Shown in pieces: positions 38,811 to 47,423 of a stretch of DNA of 64,000 nucleotides. Where the stretch lies: the IMG/VR virus record IMGVR_UViG_3300025872_000040, positions 53,823 through 117,822 of that record; one strand, given 5' to 3'. The number at the start of each line of letters is the position of its first letter. The first letter of the stretch is position 1. The DNA comes from a virus. Position numbers and translations under genes: made by a program. The notes under the pieces were generated by a model. The model was not told the DNA's origin. It made no database searches and was given only the letters and a program-made list of their open reading frames with translations.

Positions 38811-41342
38811 ATGTCAAGGTTCTACACACACGTCGATCTCGTCCGAAACGAGATCTTGCTCAGGGGCTATCAGAACGGCAAGCGCATTCAAGAGCGAATG
38901 CCGTACCGTCCCTACCTCTTCCTTCCTAAGAAGGACGGGCCGTACAAGACTCTCGACGGGGTAGCGGTCGACAAGATCGAGTTTGAGTCGGCTTCAGAGG
39001 CGCGCGACTTCATCAAGAAGTACAGCGAGGTCTCTAACTTCTCGTGGTACGGTCTCAACAACTTCCTCTACACCTTCATCTACGACGAGTATCAGGGCGA
39101 GATCGACTACGATCCGTCGTTAATCTCCGTCGTCAGCATCGACATCGAGACTCCGACTGACTCTGGCTTTCCAGACCCGCACGTCGCCAATGTCCCCATC
39201 AGCAACATCACAGTATCTAAGAACGGCAAGATCGTGGTCTTTGGCTGCGAGTACTACAAGCCTAAGCTCGACAACGTTCACTACGTCATGTGTAAGGACG
39301 AGCACGACCTGCTCAGTCGCTTCATCGTCCTGTGGCACAGCGATGAGTGGAAGCCTGACGTCGTGACCGGGTGGAACATCGATGGGTTCGACATTCCATA
39401 TCTGTACAACCGGTTAGAGCGTGTTCTCGGTGAGCGAGAAGGTCGCAAGCTCTCCCCGTGGGGTTACGTTGAGCAACGAGAGATTATTCGTGGCAAGTCT
39501 GCTTCTCGCGGTGGCAAAGGAATTGATGACAGAATTGAAGCGTTTTATGAAATACGTGGTGTATCGTCTCTTGACTACATGGAGCTGTACAAGAAGTTCT
39601 CTTTCTCCAACCAGGAGAGCTACTCCCTTAATCACATAGCTAAGGTAGTTCTCGATCAAGAGAAGCTGGACTACTCTGAGTTCAACAGCCTGTATGAGTT
39701 CTACAAGAAAGACTACGAGCGGTTCGTGGACTACAACATTCACGACGTCGTTCTCGTCGACAGACTCGAGGACAAGCTCGGCTTTATCAAGCAGGTGTTC
39801 GCTCTAGCGTACGACGCCAAGGTGAACTATATGGACACGATGACAACGGTGCGTCCGTGGGACGTCATCATCCACAACTACCTGATGGACAGAAAGATCG
39901 TCATTCCGCAGCGGTTAGACTCGAGCGAGGACTTCGACTTAGTCGGGGGGTACGTCAAGGACCCTCAGAACGGAATGCACCAGTGGGTAGTCTCGTTCGA
40001 CTTGAACTCTCTCTACCCTCACTTGATCATGCAGTACAACATCTCTCCCGAGACGTACGTAGGAAAGCTAGAGGGCTTCTCCATCGAGTCGAGCCTGAAG
40101 GGTGTCCATGACTCCTTTCAAAAGGAGATGAAGGAACATAACGTCTGCGTAGCCGCCAACGGCTGTGCCTACACCAAGGAGCGTCACGGCTTCCTCCCTG
40201 AGATCATGGAGAAGATGTACAACGACCGCGTCGAGTACAAGAACAAGATGATTGAGGCGAAGAAGCAGTACGAGAAGACTCCCACCAAGGATCTTGAGAA
40301 GCTCATCTCTCGCTACCACAACATGCAGTTCGTTAAGAAGATCCAGCTCAACTCAGCCTACGGCGCACTCGGCAACAAGTACTTTCGCTGGTTCGACCTC
40401 AAGCACGCCGAGGCTATCACTACCTCCGGTCAGCTCGCGATTAGATACATAGAGAATGAGATCAACGAGTATCTCAACAAGTTGCTCAATACCAAGGAGA
40501 AAGACTATGTCATTGCGAGCGATACGGATTCAATCTATATTACTCTTGACGCGCTTGTCGGTCAACTTGGTAAAGACAAACCTGAGACTCTTAAGATCGT
40601 CTCCATCATTGATAAATTCTGTCAGGCTAAACTTGAACCGTTTATTGATGATGCTTACGAGCGCCTTGGCCGACGCGTTAATGCCTACTCCCAAAAGATG
40701 AGGATGAAGCGCGAGAACATCGCTAACAAGGGTATCTGGACAGCGAAGAAGCGCTACATCCTAAACGTGTATGACCAAGAGGGCGTGGCCTTCACTGAGC
40801 CCAAGCTAAAGATGATGGGCATCGAGGCAATCAGGTCCTCTACTCCGGCCTCGTGTAAGGACAACATTAAGAAGGCACTCAAGATCATCATGTCGTCTGA
40901 CGAGCGAGAGCTCAGGAAGTTCGTAGAAAACTTCAGACGTGAGTTCTCTCAGATGCCGTTCGATGAGGTCGCCTTCCCACGTACGTGCAATAAAATGGCA
41001 CTTTATGCCGACGCAGCTTCTATATACAAGAAGGGTACTCCTATCCACGTTCGCGGTGCCCTTCTTTATAACAATCTCATCAAGCAGCAGAAGATGGCTG
41101 ACAAGCTTCCTAGGATCATGAACGGCGACAAGATAAAGTTTGCTTACATGAAGCTTCCTAACCCCATCAGGGAGAACGTCTTCTCGACGCCTGGAGAGAT
41201 GCCGAGAGAGCTCGAGCTTGATAAATACATCGACTACGAACTGCAGTTCGAGAAAGCCTTCATTGACCCTATCATGAGCATCCTCAAGGCCATTGGTTGG
41301 GATCTCGAGGAGAGGGCAACACTGAGTAAGTTCTGGAGCTAA
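38811..41342 (+). CDS. 43: DNA polymerase gp43
   Basis: An 843-residue family B polymerase. Exonuclease motif I SIDIETP near 109, Exo III NIHDVVLVDRLEDKL, polymerase motif A SFDLNSLYPHLIMQYNISPET near 395, motif B LNSAYGALGNKYFR near 514, motif C SDTDSIYI near 570. Replicates phage DNA with gp45. Slightly shorter than T4 gp43 (898 aa). The ATG at 38811 was preferred to the GTG at 38805 because of AGGTGA just upstream and the family N-terminus. GC drops in codon use near 40500-40680. Confidence 0.97.
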   Translation: MSRFYTHVDLVRNEILLRGYQNGKRIQERMPYRPYLFLPKKDGPYKTLDGVAVDKIEFESASEARDFIKKYSEVSNFSWYGLNNFLYTFIYDEYQGEIDYDPSLISVVSIDIETPTDSGFPDPHVANVPISNITVSKNGKIVVFGCEYYKPKLDNVHYVMCKDEHDLLSRFIVLWHSDEWKPDVVTGWNIDGFDIPYLYNRLERVLGEREGRKLSPWGYVEQREIIRGKSASRGGKGIDDRIEAFYEIRGVSSLDYMELYKKFSFSNQESYSLNHIAKVVLDQEKLDYSEFNSLYEFYKKDYERFVDYNIHDVVLVDRLEDKLGFIKQVFALAYDAKVNYMDTMTTVRPWDVIIHNYLMDRKIVIPQRLDSSEDFDLVGGYVKDPQNGMHQWVVSFDLNSLYPHLIMQYNISPETYVGKLEGFSIESSLKGVHDSFQKEMKEHNVCVAANGCAYTKERHGFLPEIMEKMYNDRVEYKNKMIEAKKQYEKTPTKDLEKLISRYHNMQFVKKIQLNSAYGALGNKYFRWFDLKHAEAITTSGQLAIRYIENEINEYLNKLLNTKEKDYVIASDTDSIYITLDALVGQLGKDKPETLKIVSIIDKFCQAKLEPFIDDAYERLGRRVNAYSQKMRMKRENIANKGIWTAKKRYILNVYDQEGVAFTEPKLKMMGIEAIRSSTPASCKDNIKKALKIIMSSDERELRKFVENFRREFSQMPFDEVAFPRTCNKMALYADAASIYKKGTPIHVRGALLYNNLIKQQKMADKLPRIMNGDKIKFAYMKLPNPIRENVFSTPGEMPRELELDKYIDYELQFEKAFIDPIMSILKAIGWDLEERATLSKFWS

Positions 41343-41344
41343 CG

Positions 41345-41626
41345 ATGAGCGACTACAACTTTGACTTTGGTTTCTCCGCCGTCACAGAGGAGGAGCTGGC
41401 CGCCGTCCAAAAGAAGGACGAGGAGATAAAGTCCGCCACTGACGCCGCGGCGTCTGCTGCAGCAGAAGCAGCGAAGGCTCATGACAAGGCTAACCAGATG
41501 TATAAGATGATCACTCCTCTCTTGGACAACCTCGTAAAGGATCCTGAGAAAGAGTACATCTACTGGCCGAACCGTCAAGCGAAGATCAAGGCCTTCAAAG
41601 AGCAGCTTCAAAAAATCCTTAAATGA
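41345..41626 (+). CDS. Conserved small helical phage protein, 93 aa
   Basis: A 93-residue protein two bases after gp43. An N-terminal YNFDFGFSAVTEEEL segment and an Ala-rich coiled coil lead to the conserved end LLDNLVKDPEKEYIYWPNRQAKIKAFKEQL, which is found in small proteins of many large myoviruses. Role unknown; the location suggests a replication accessory or structural helper. Overlaps the membrane protein gene by four bases. Confidence 0.65.
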   Translation: MSDYNFDFGFSAVTEEELAAVQKKDEEIKSATDAAASAAAEAAKAHDKANQMYKMITPLLDNLVKDPEKEYIYWPNRQAKIKAFKEQLQKILK

Positions 41627-42426
41627 TAAACTATCTAGCACTGGTCGTAGCGCTGTGTCTGTCGGCAGTGTCAGCATACTACTCCATAGTAGGTCTGACT
41701 GCGCTGTTCGCTGCCGCGTTCTGGCCGGTGGTGGTAATGGGAACCGCGCTCGAGGCTGGAAAGCTGGTCACGGCCAGCTGGCTCTATAGAAACTGGAGAA
41801 CGGCGCCTGAGATACTGAAGGCCTATCTCTTGCTCTCGATCATAGTTCTCATGTTCATCACCAGCATGGGAACGTTCGGGTTTCTGACCAAAGCTCACAT
41901 CGACCAAACTCTCCGGATGACTGGAGAGACAGACCAACAGGTGCAGATAATCGACCAGAAGATCGAGAACATAAAGCTAGCAGTCGCCGACATCGACAAG
42001 CAAGTATCTCAGATCGACGCCGCAGTGAACAAGATGACAGATCGTGGACAAGCCACTTCCTCGCTCAGGGCGGCTGAGCAGCAGAGGAAGACCCGAGACG
42101 CTCTTACAAAGAAAAGAGACGATCATGTCAAAGATATTTCCGAACTCACGACCGAAAGAGTCAGACTCAAGTCTGAAGTTAGAAAGCTCGAAGCCGAAGT
42201 TGGGCCGCTCAAGTACATATCTGAGATCATCTACGATAATCAGTCGCCTGAGAACCTTGAAAGAAGCGTTCGCATTGTTATTATTCTTCTTGTTAGCGTT
42301 TTTGATCCACTGGCTATCGTTCTACTGATAGCAGCAAATCATGGAATCGCCACATCAAGACGGTTGACAATTATAGGGCAAAAGGATACTATAGAAATAA
42401 CCGACAATGACATCCTGAAAATCTAG
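41623..42426 (+). CDS. Membrane protein with central coiled coil
   Basis: A 267-residue protein. N-terminal two to three transmembrane segments (residues ~3-50 and 67-92), a long coiled coil (about 105-195) and a C-terminal transmembrane segment (RIVIILLVSVFDPLAIVLLIAA near 218-240). This arrangement is shared by a conserved protein of many T4-like phages near uvsX. Likely anchored in the host inner membrane; function unknown, perhaps superinfection immunity or replication attachment. Confidence 0.75.
   Translation: MINYLALVVALCLSAVSAYYSIVGLTALFAAAFWPVVVMGTALEAGKLVTASWLYRNWRTAPEILKAYLLLSIIVLMFITSMGTFGFLTKAHIDQTLRMTGETDQQVQIIDQKIENIKLAVADIDKQVSQIDAAVNKMTDRGQATSSLRAAEQQRKTRDALTKKRDDHVKDISELTTERVRLKSEVRKLEAEVGPLKYISEIIYDNQSPENLERSVRIVIILLVSVFDPLAIVLLIAANHGIATSRRLTIIGQKDTIEITDNDILKI
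42364..42392 (+). promoter_or_regulatory. Promoter for uvsX
   Basis: TTGACA, 17 bases, TACTAT, in the 3' end of the membrane-protein gene, about 46 bases before the uvsX ATG. Confidence 0.7.
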
Positions 42427-42438
42427 TGTGAGGTGAAT

Positions 42439-43485
42439 ATGTCTCTCAAGGACAAGCTTATTAAGAACTCGACAATCGATCTTACGTCGACCCTGCTCGA
42501 CAGCAAGATCTTTACTAAGAAGGACATGATCCCTACGTCCGTGCCGATGATCAACGTGGCCCTGTCCGGTACGGTCGACGGGGGTATCACTCCAGGCCTA
42601 ACCATGTTGGCCGGCCCATCCAAGCACTTTAAGACCGGCTTCGCCCTTCTTCTAGCATCGGCCTTCCTAAAGAAGTACAACGACGGCGTCGTGCTTTTCT
42701 ACGACTCTGAGTTCGGTACTCCTCAGTCATACTTTAACACTTTCAAGATACCTCTCGAGTCGGTGGTTCATACGCCTATTACCGACATCGAGGAGCTCAA
42801 GTTCGACATCATGCAGCAGATGAAGAACCTCGAGCGCACTGACCGAGTCATGATCATCATCGACTCGATCGGTAACCTCGCCTCGAAGAAGGAGGTTGAG
42901 GACGCGATGGAAGGTAAGTCCGTCGCCGACATGACGCGAGCCAAGCAGCTCAAGTCTCTGTTCCGAATGGTCACGCCTCACCTGTCTCTTAAGGACATTC
43001 CGATGGTAGTGATCAACCACACTTACAAGACTATGGAGCTCTACGCCAAGGACGTCGTCGGAGGCGGAACTGGCTCGTACTACGGCTCAGACAACATCTG
43101 GATCCTAGGGAGGCAGCAGGACAAGGATGGCACCGAGATACAAGGCTACCACTTCGTCATTAACGTGGAGAAGAGTCGCTATGTCAAGGAGAAGTCGAAG
43201 ATCCCGATCACAGTCTCATTCAACGGTGGTATCAATCGCTGGAGCGGTCTTCTGGATGTCGCTCTGGACGGTGGTTATATTGCTAAGCCTAAAGCTGGGT
43301 GGTACGCCGTAGTCGACAAGACGACCGGCGAGCTTCAGCAGCCGAACATGCGCGCGGCCGACATAGTGAACAACAAGGAGTTCTGGATGAAGATCTTCGA
43401 GTCCACTGACTTCGCACGCTACATCGAGAACCGGTACAAGATAGCCATCGGTTCTATCATGGACGACGACTCCGAGGACAATTGA
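42439..43485 (+). CDS. uvsX: Recombinase UvsX (RecA-like)
   Basis: A 348-residue RecA-family strand-exchange protein. Walker A LAGPSKHFKT near residue 56-65 (T4: GPSKSFKS), Walker B VMIIIDSIGNL near 138, and the DNA-binding loop region VVGGGTGSYYGSDNIWILGRQ near 205. It pairs DNA for recombination-dependent replication and repair with UvsY. The ATG at 42439 (GAGGTGA upstream) is preferred to a GTG two codons earlier. C-terminus acidic, as in RecA. Confidence 0.95.
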   Translation: MSLKDKLIKNSTIDLTSTLLDSKIFTKKDMIPTSVPMINVALSGTVDGGITPGLTMLAGPSKHFKTGFALLLASAFLKKYNDGVVLFYDSEFGTPQSYFNTFKIPLESVVHTPITDIEELKFDIMQQMKNLERTDRVMIIIDSIGNLASKKEVEDAMEGKSVADMTRAKQLKSLFRMVTPHLSLKDIPMVVINHTYKTMELYAKDVVGGGTGSYYGSDNIWILGRQQDKDGTEIQGYHFVINVEKSRYVKEKSKIPITVSFNGGINRWSGLLDVALDGGYIAKPKAGWYAVVDKTTGELQQPNMRAADIVNNKEFWMKIFESTDFARYIENRYKIAIGSIMDDDSEDN

Positions 43486-44864
43486 TGCTTGAGGAGGTAA
43501 TTCTCTCCAACCTGCTGCTCAACGAGGAGTACAGCAGGAAGGTGGTGCCGTTCTTGAAGGAGGAGTACTTCTCTCAGCAGCAGCACCGAGTCGTGTACTC
43601 GCTCATCGACGAGTACATCAAGAAGTACAACGGCCTCCCTACTAAGGAGGCCCTCGTCATCGAGCTGTCCGAGAAGACTGGCCTCAGCGAGCAGGTGTTC
43701 AACGAGGCTAAGTCTACAGTAGTCGCTCTCGCGCCGAGCGACACTCAGATCGACTGGCTTCTCGACAACACAGAGAAGTTCTGCCAGGACAAGGCGATCT
43801 ACAACGCCATCATGCAGTCGATCACCATCATCGACGACAAGACTGGCAACGCCTCGAAGGGAGCAATCCCTAAGATCCTGCAGGACGCGCTCGGAGTCTC
43901 TTTCGACTCCAGCGTCGGCCACGACTACCTGCAGGACTCTGACATTCGATACGACTTCTACCACCGCAAGGAAGACCGCATCCCGTTCGACCTGACCTTG
44001 TTAAACTCCATCACTCGCGGTGGGTTGCCCAGGAAGACACTCAACGTCATCCTGGCCGGCACCGGCGTCGGCAAGTCTCTCTTCATGTGTCATGCCGCTG
44101 CCAACAACCTGTGTCAGAACAGGAACGTCCTCTACATCACCCTCGAGATGGCCGAGGAGAAGATCGCCGAGCGCATCGACGCTAACCTGCTCAACGTGTC
44201 GATCGACGAGCTCATGACCCTGCCGAAGGAGTCGTACGACAAGAAGATCAACAAGCTGAGAGAGAAGTACGTCGGTAAGCTAATAGTCAAGGAGTATCCA
44301 ACCGCGTCGGCCGGATCAGCACACTTTAGGCACCTGCTCAATGAACTCAGAATTAAGCGTAACTTTGTACCAGACATTATCTATATTGACTATCTTAATA
44401 TCTGTAGCAGCAGTCGCATACGCGCTGGCTCTAATGTCAATAGCTATACGTACATTAAGGCAATCGCAGAAGAGCTCAGAGGACTCGCTGTTGAGTTTAA
44501 CGTTCCTCTCGTCTCGGCTACGCAGACGACTAGAAGCGGATACAGCAACTCCGACATCGACCTCACAGACACCTCAGAGTCCTTCGGCCTCCCGGCGACC
44601 GCCGACTTCATGATAGCTCTCATCAAGTCTGATGACCTTAACGAGCTCGATCAGATCATGATAAAGCAACTAAAGAACCGCTACAACGATCCGAACATAA
44701 ATAAGAAGTTCGTGGTCGGAGTAGACCGACCTAAGTTCAGACTCTACGACGTCGAGGAGTCTGCACAGAATGATATTCTAGATGGACCCGTGTTTGACAA
44801 GACCCCCTATGGAGCCGGATCCAGCTCTGACTTTAAAGAAAAGTTGAAAGGATTACTGTCATGA
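43485..44864 (+). CDS. 41: Replicative helicase gp41
   Basis: A 459-residue DnaB-type hexameric helicase. Walker A GTGVGKSLF near residue 190, H1a-like LYITLEMAEEKIAER, Walker B DIIYIDYLNIC near 297, H4 region GYSNSDIDLTDTSESFGLPATADFM. N-terminal domain binds primase gp61 (not in this window). T4 gp41 is 475 aa. ATG 43485 overlaps the uvsX stop (TGATG). Confidence 0.96.
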   Translation: MLEEVILSNLLLNEEYSRKVVPFLKEEYFSQQQHRVVYSLIDEYIKKYNGLPTKEALVIELSEKTGLSEQVFNEAKSTVVALAPSDTQIDWLLDNTEKFCQDKAIYNAIMQSITIIDDKTGNASKGAIPKILQDALGVSFDSSVGHDYLQDSDIRYDFYHRKEDRIPFDLTLLNSITRGGLPRKTLNVILAGTGVGKSLFMCHAAANNLCQNRNVLYITLEMAEEKIAERIDANLLNVSIDELMTLPKESYDKKINKLREKYVGKLIVKEYPTASAGSAHFRHLLNELRIKRNFVPDIIYIDYLNICSSSRIRAGSNVNSYTYIKAIAEELRGLAVEFNVPLVSATQTTRSGYSNSDIDLTDTSESFGLPATADFMIALIKSDDLNELDQIMIKQLKNRYNDPNINKKFVVGVDRPKFRLYDVEESAQNDILDGPVFDKTPYGAGSSSDFKEKLKGLLS

Positions 44865-45562
44865 TTGAGTCAATTCATAAGCACGGACTCTTCGCGATTC
44901 CAATCTACAAGTTAAAGTTCTCGCGACACGAGGAGCTCAAACAGCAGTTCATAGACTATATGGAGACTGAAGATGAGTGGTCTCTGACGACCGCGCCTAC
45001 CCTTAACTTCACCGCCGCCAACCTTCACAAGGTCAAGCTGTTCGAGCCTTTCGTAGAGTTCGTCGAAGAGGGCCTGAGACGCGTGATGGACGATCAAGGA
45101 TACGTGCCGAGCGTTAAGGTCACTGGAATGTGGGGTACTAAGCATGACGACGGTGGGTTTCATCATCGACACACGCATCACAACACGTTCCTGGCGGGAG
45201 TCTATTACCTACACGGAAACGAAAGCTGCTCGGGTACATCATTCTATAACGTGCACAGTTACCATTCCATAATTCATCCAGCAAGGCAGAGGGGAAGGTC
45301 ACAGAACAGAAACTCTTTGAGTAGCCACACTGAAAGGTTCGAAGAGGGTACACTGATCATCTTTCCGGCCTGGCTCCCCCACGACACGGCCAGGAACAAC
45401 ATGCAGAGAACAAACACGACTCGGTACATCTTGTCGTTCAACTCCATGCCGGTAGGTTCAACCAACGTCGACATGTTTGATAGGTACGACTATCCAGATC
45501 CGTCTAAGATGAAACTAATTACGAAGCTAGACGACAAGTTCGACCATCGAAGAGGCAGTTGA
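44861..45562 (+). CDS. 2OG-Fe(II) oxygenase-like protein
   Basis: A 233-residue jelly-roll oxygenase of the type common in T4-like phages. Iron ligands are likely in HRHTHHNTFLAGVYYLHG (near residue 102) with the distal His and 2-oxoglutarate Arg in LIIFPAWLPHDTARN...TRYILSFN. Possible hydroxylation target: a protein, nucleobase or small molecule; in a phage with modified cytosine a base oxidation role is conceivable but unproven. ATGA overlap with gp41. Confidence 0.78.
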   Translation: MIESIHKHGLFAIPIYKLKFSRHEELKQQFIDYMETEDEWSLTTAPTLNFTAANLHKVKLFEPFVEFVEEGLRRVMDDQGYVPSVKVTGMWGTKHDDGGFHHRHTHHNTFLAGVYYLHGNESCSGTSFYNVHSYHSIIHPARQRGRSQNRNSLSSHTERFEEGTLIIFPAWLPHDTARNNMQRTNTTRYILSFNSMPVGSTNVDMFDRYDYPDPSKMKLITKLDDKFDHRRGS

Positions 45563-45587
45563 CAAACTTACTCAACTGACATATATT
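45559..45587 (+). promoter_or_regulatory. Promoter giving a leaderless start
   Basis: TTGACA, 17 bases, TATATT. The ATG at 45594 begins seven bases after the -10, at the predicted transcription start. Confidence 0.75.
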
Positions 45588-45593
45588 ATACAC

Positions 45594-45821
45594 ATGGTCA
45601 TGAAGTGGACCCGTCACAGGGACAATCTTGGTAATGCGTGGTACGAGGGCAGGGTCGCCGGGGCTCTAGAAGCTAGGGTCTGGCACGACCCTGCCAGTCG
45701 TCTAAACTATAAATGGTTATGTAGGATACGAAATCATGCGCCGTTCTCAAAAAGATCGGCTATTCTTTGTAAGAAAGATGCGGATGCGATAGTTTCGACT
45801 TTCTATAACCCGCTATTGTGA
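45594..45821 (+). CDS. Unknown early protein, 75 aa
   Basis: A 75-residue basic protein (KWTRHRDNLGNAWYEGRVAG; three late Cys/Lys residues). Its first ATG coincides with the predicted +1 of the promoter just upstream; a second ATG at 45600 is in frame. Not recognised. The final part (KDADAIVSTFYNPLL) is helical. Probably a small early host-interaction protein. Confidence 0.6.
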   Translation: MVMKWTRHRDNLGNAWYEGRVAGALEARVWHDPASRLNYKWLCRIRNHAPFSKRSAILCKKDADAIVSTFYNPLL

Positions 45822-45864
45822 TGACAGTTTGTGGTACCTCAACTCGCTTGAAGGATACCTGTAA

Positions 45865-46353
45865 ATGTCTAAAGAAGTAAAGAGACTGACCAGAGAGGTC
45901 AAAAAGCTAACTGGAAACGTCTCTAAGAGAAAGCTGGTCAAGGAGTCGGCTGCTTTCTTCAAAGAGTATCTATTTAGAGACAATCCCCGCCTAGCCAACT
46001 TTGTATACGTCGACTTGAAGCTAAGGTCCGGAATGGACTGTTTCGGCGAGGTCTGCTGGCAAGACAGCAACCTTAGGCCGCGCGAGTTCGACATGACTAT
46101 AAACATGGACCTTCCGAACTATGACATCGTGTCTACCGCAGCCCACGAGATGGTCCACGTGTGGCAGTACTCGACCGGTAGGTTCAAGAACTATCTAGAC
46201 GGAAACGACTACTTCAACGGTCGTCTCTACAAGAGAGACCTCTCGTACGAGAAAAGACCGTGGGAGAAAGAAGCCTACAGGATGGAGACTAGACTGGTGA
46301 AAAAGTGGATCAAACACGTAAAGAAGAACGGACTCTATGAGCTTAAGTCTTGA
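45865..46353 (+). CDS. SprT-like zinc metallopeptidase-like protein
   Basis: A 162-residue protein with the zinc motif HEMVHVWQ (HExxH) near residue 93 and a downstream acidic helix (WEKEAYRMETRLV) that can give the third ligand. The N-terminal ~30 residues are a Lys/Arg-rich helix. SprT-like proteins are frequent in large phages; SprT/Spartan relatives act at DNA-protein crosslinks. Host target unknown. Confidence 0.75.
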   Translation: MSKEVKRLTREVKKLTGNVSKRKLVKESAAFFKEYLFRDNPRLANFVYVDLKLRSGMDCFGEVCWQDSNLRPREFDMTINMDLPNYDIVSTAAHEMVHVWQYSTGRFKNYLDGNDYFNGRLYKRDLSYEKRPWEKEAYRMETRLVKKWIKHVKKNGLYELKS

Positions 46354-46552
46354 AAGACAACTCGAGCTTCGAAGCCTGATTCTAGCAGACCTCGAGGCTA
46401 CGGACCAGATTAACGGAAGAGAAGCCGCTAGAGACATAGCGGTAGCTCAGCTATACTACTCTACGGAGTGGCTGGTCAAGACCTATCCTAGGGAGAAAGT
46501 CATAGAGTTACTCGAGACACAGCTTCGGAACATTAGAGCAAAGAAGTGGTAG
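46337..46552 (+). CDS. Unknown helical protein, 71 aa
   Basis: A 71-residue protein (ERQLELRSLILADLEATDQINGREAARDIAV) overlapping the SprT-like gene by 17 bases. All helical, moderately basic at the C-terminus. Not recognised. Followed directly by a 28-base tandem repeat array. Confidence 0.55.
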   Translation: MSLSLERQLELRSLILADLEATDQINGREAARDIAVAQLYYSTEWLVKTYPREKVIELLETQLRNIRAKKW

Positions 46553-46558
46553 ATCTTT

Positions 46559-46698
46559 AAGTTATTGAAAAACCATAGCTTTTTCTAAGCCTTTGAAAAG
46601 ACACAGTTTTTTCTAAGTCATTGAAATACCATAGCTTTTCTTAAGCCGTTGAAGACATTGAGCTTTTCCTAAGCCATTGATCTTCAACGGCTATTTTT
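46559..46698. repeat. 28-base tandem repeat array
   Basis: Four full 28-base units (46559-46586, 46587-46614, 46615-46642, 46643-46670) and a partial fifth. Each begins AAGYY, has TTGAAA-like sequence in the first half and an AGCTTTTTCT-like end. The last unit folds back on the fifth (12-bp stem) into a terminator. A single related copy (TAAGCCATTGA) is at 48693. Confidence 0.85.
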
Positions 46699-46702
46699 TT
46701 TT
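46644..46702 (+). terminator. Terminator at the end of the repeat array
   Basis: Perfect 12-bp stem AGCCGTTGAAGA (46644-46655) / TCTTCAACGGCT (46681-46692), 25-base loop, followed by A and nine T. Confidence 0.75.
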
Positions 46703-46731
46703 CAAAAAGCTGCACTTTTTGGTGTACATTA

Positions 46732-46752
46732 TTTGTAAGATGGACTACTATA
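46732..46752 (+). promoter_or_regulatory. Promoter-like element before the 71-aa gene
   Basis: The spacer and -10/leader sequence (TTATTT...GGACTACTATAAGAATATAAGGAATG) match the TTGACATTATTT promoter family, but the -35 just upstream reads TGTACA instead of TTGACA. Drives the gene at 46776. Confidence 0.6.
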
Positions 46753-46775
46753 AGAATATAAGGAATGAGGAACTA

Positions 46776-46991
46776 ATGTCCATCTACACGACCACCAAGA
46801 AAGCCACCCCTGAGATCGACTCCCTGATCCAGGCCTTCTCCGGTAAGATCACGGTCTGCCGTCCCGGCCGGAAGTTCAAGACCTTCCGCCAGCGTGGCAC
46901 TTGGGAGGCCATGGCCGCCAAGAACGGCTGCGAGACCTTCGTTACCCAAGGTCAACGAAATTCTTCCTCCATGAACCGCTCTAGGGGTTGA
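46776..46991 (+). CDS. Unknown early protein, 71 aa
   Basis: A 71-residue protein started at ATG 46776, which has GAGGA upstream; the longer frame from 46677 runs back into the terminator and promoter. Basic, Thr/Lys-rich start and Ser/Arg-rich end (NSSSMNRSRG). Not recognised. The next promoter overlaps its end. Confidence 0.55.
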   Translation: MSIYTTTKKATPEIDSLIQAFSGKITVCRPGRKFKTFRQRGTWEAMAAKNGCETFVTQGQRNSSSMNRSRG

Positions 46992-47016
46992 CATTATTTC
47001 CCAGACCGGCTATAAT
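46988..47016 (+). promoter_or_regulatory. Early promoter, leaderless type
   Basis: TTGACA, 17-base spacer starting TTATTTCC, perfect TATAAT. The ATG at 47023 starts seven bases after the -10. Confidence 0.85.
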
Positions 47017-47022
47017 CATACT

Positions 47023-47361
47023 ATGGAAAACAGGAACAAACAAGTGACTCGTCAACGTACATCTGACTACGCCTTTACCACCACTAACCCTAACGACAGT
47101 CGGATTGCCGATCTCAAGCTGCACGCTCTCATCATGGGCATGGAGAACAAGATCATCGAGCTCAAGAATCCTGACGTCGCCAAGCGTAAGTTCAAGTCTC
47201 GCTACCGTGTGGTCGTCCGCGGCCGTCTCGGCAAGGACAATCCTAACGCTCACCTCTATCGAGTCGGCGGTCCCCTGAAGCGTAGCACGTCTCAGGACAT
47301 CCGGCACGAGCATGCCCAGCGGTTCGACGTGTACCTCCGCGAGGTCCGCATCTACCGTTGA
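47023..47361 (+). CDS. Unknown early protein, 112 aa
   Basis: A 112-residue Arg/Lys-rich protein (RYRVVVRGRLGKDNPNAHLYRVGG). Beta-like centre, His/Arg-rich end. Not recognised. There is no ribosome site because the predicted transcript begins at the ATG itself. Possibly a small nucleic-acid-binding or host takeover protein. Confidence 0.6.
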   Translation: MENRNKQVTRQRTSDYAFTTTNPNDSRIADLKLHALIMGMENKIIELKNPDVAKRKFKSRYRVVVRGRLGKDNPNAHLYRVGGPLKRSTSQDIRHEHAQRFDVYLREVRIYR

Positions 47362-47386
47362 CATAATTACTGGTACCTGATACTAT
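47358..47386 (+). promoter_or_regulatory. Early promoter
   Basis: TTGACA, 17 bases, TACTAT, overlapping the preceding stop; 38 bases before the ATG at 47424. Confidence 0.8.
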
Positions 47387-47423
47387 CTGACTATAAACTG
47401 TGAAAACCTGAAAGGACTATATC

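Noticed and set aside
46559-46698. CRISPR array
   Set aside because: Units are head-to-tail 28-base copies without spacers, and no cas genes are near.
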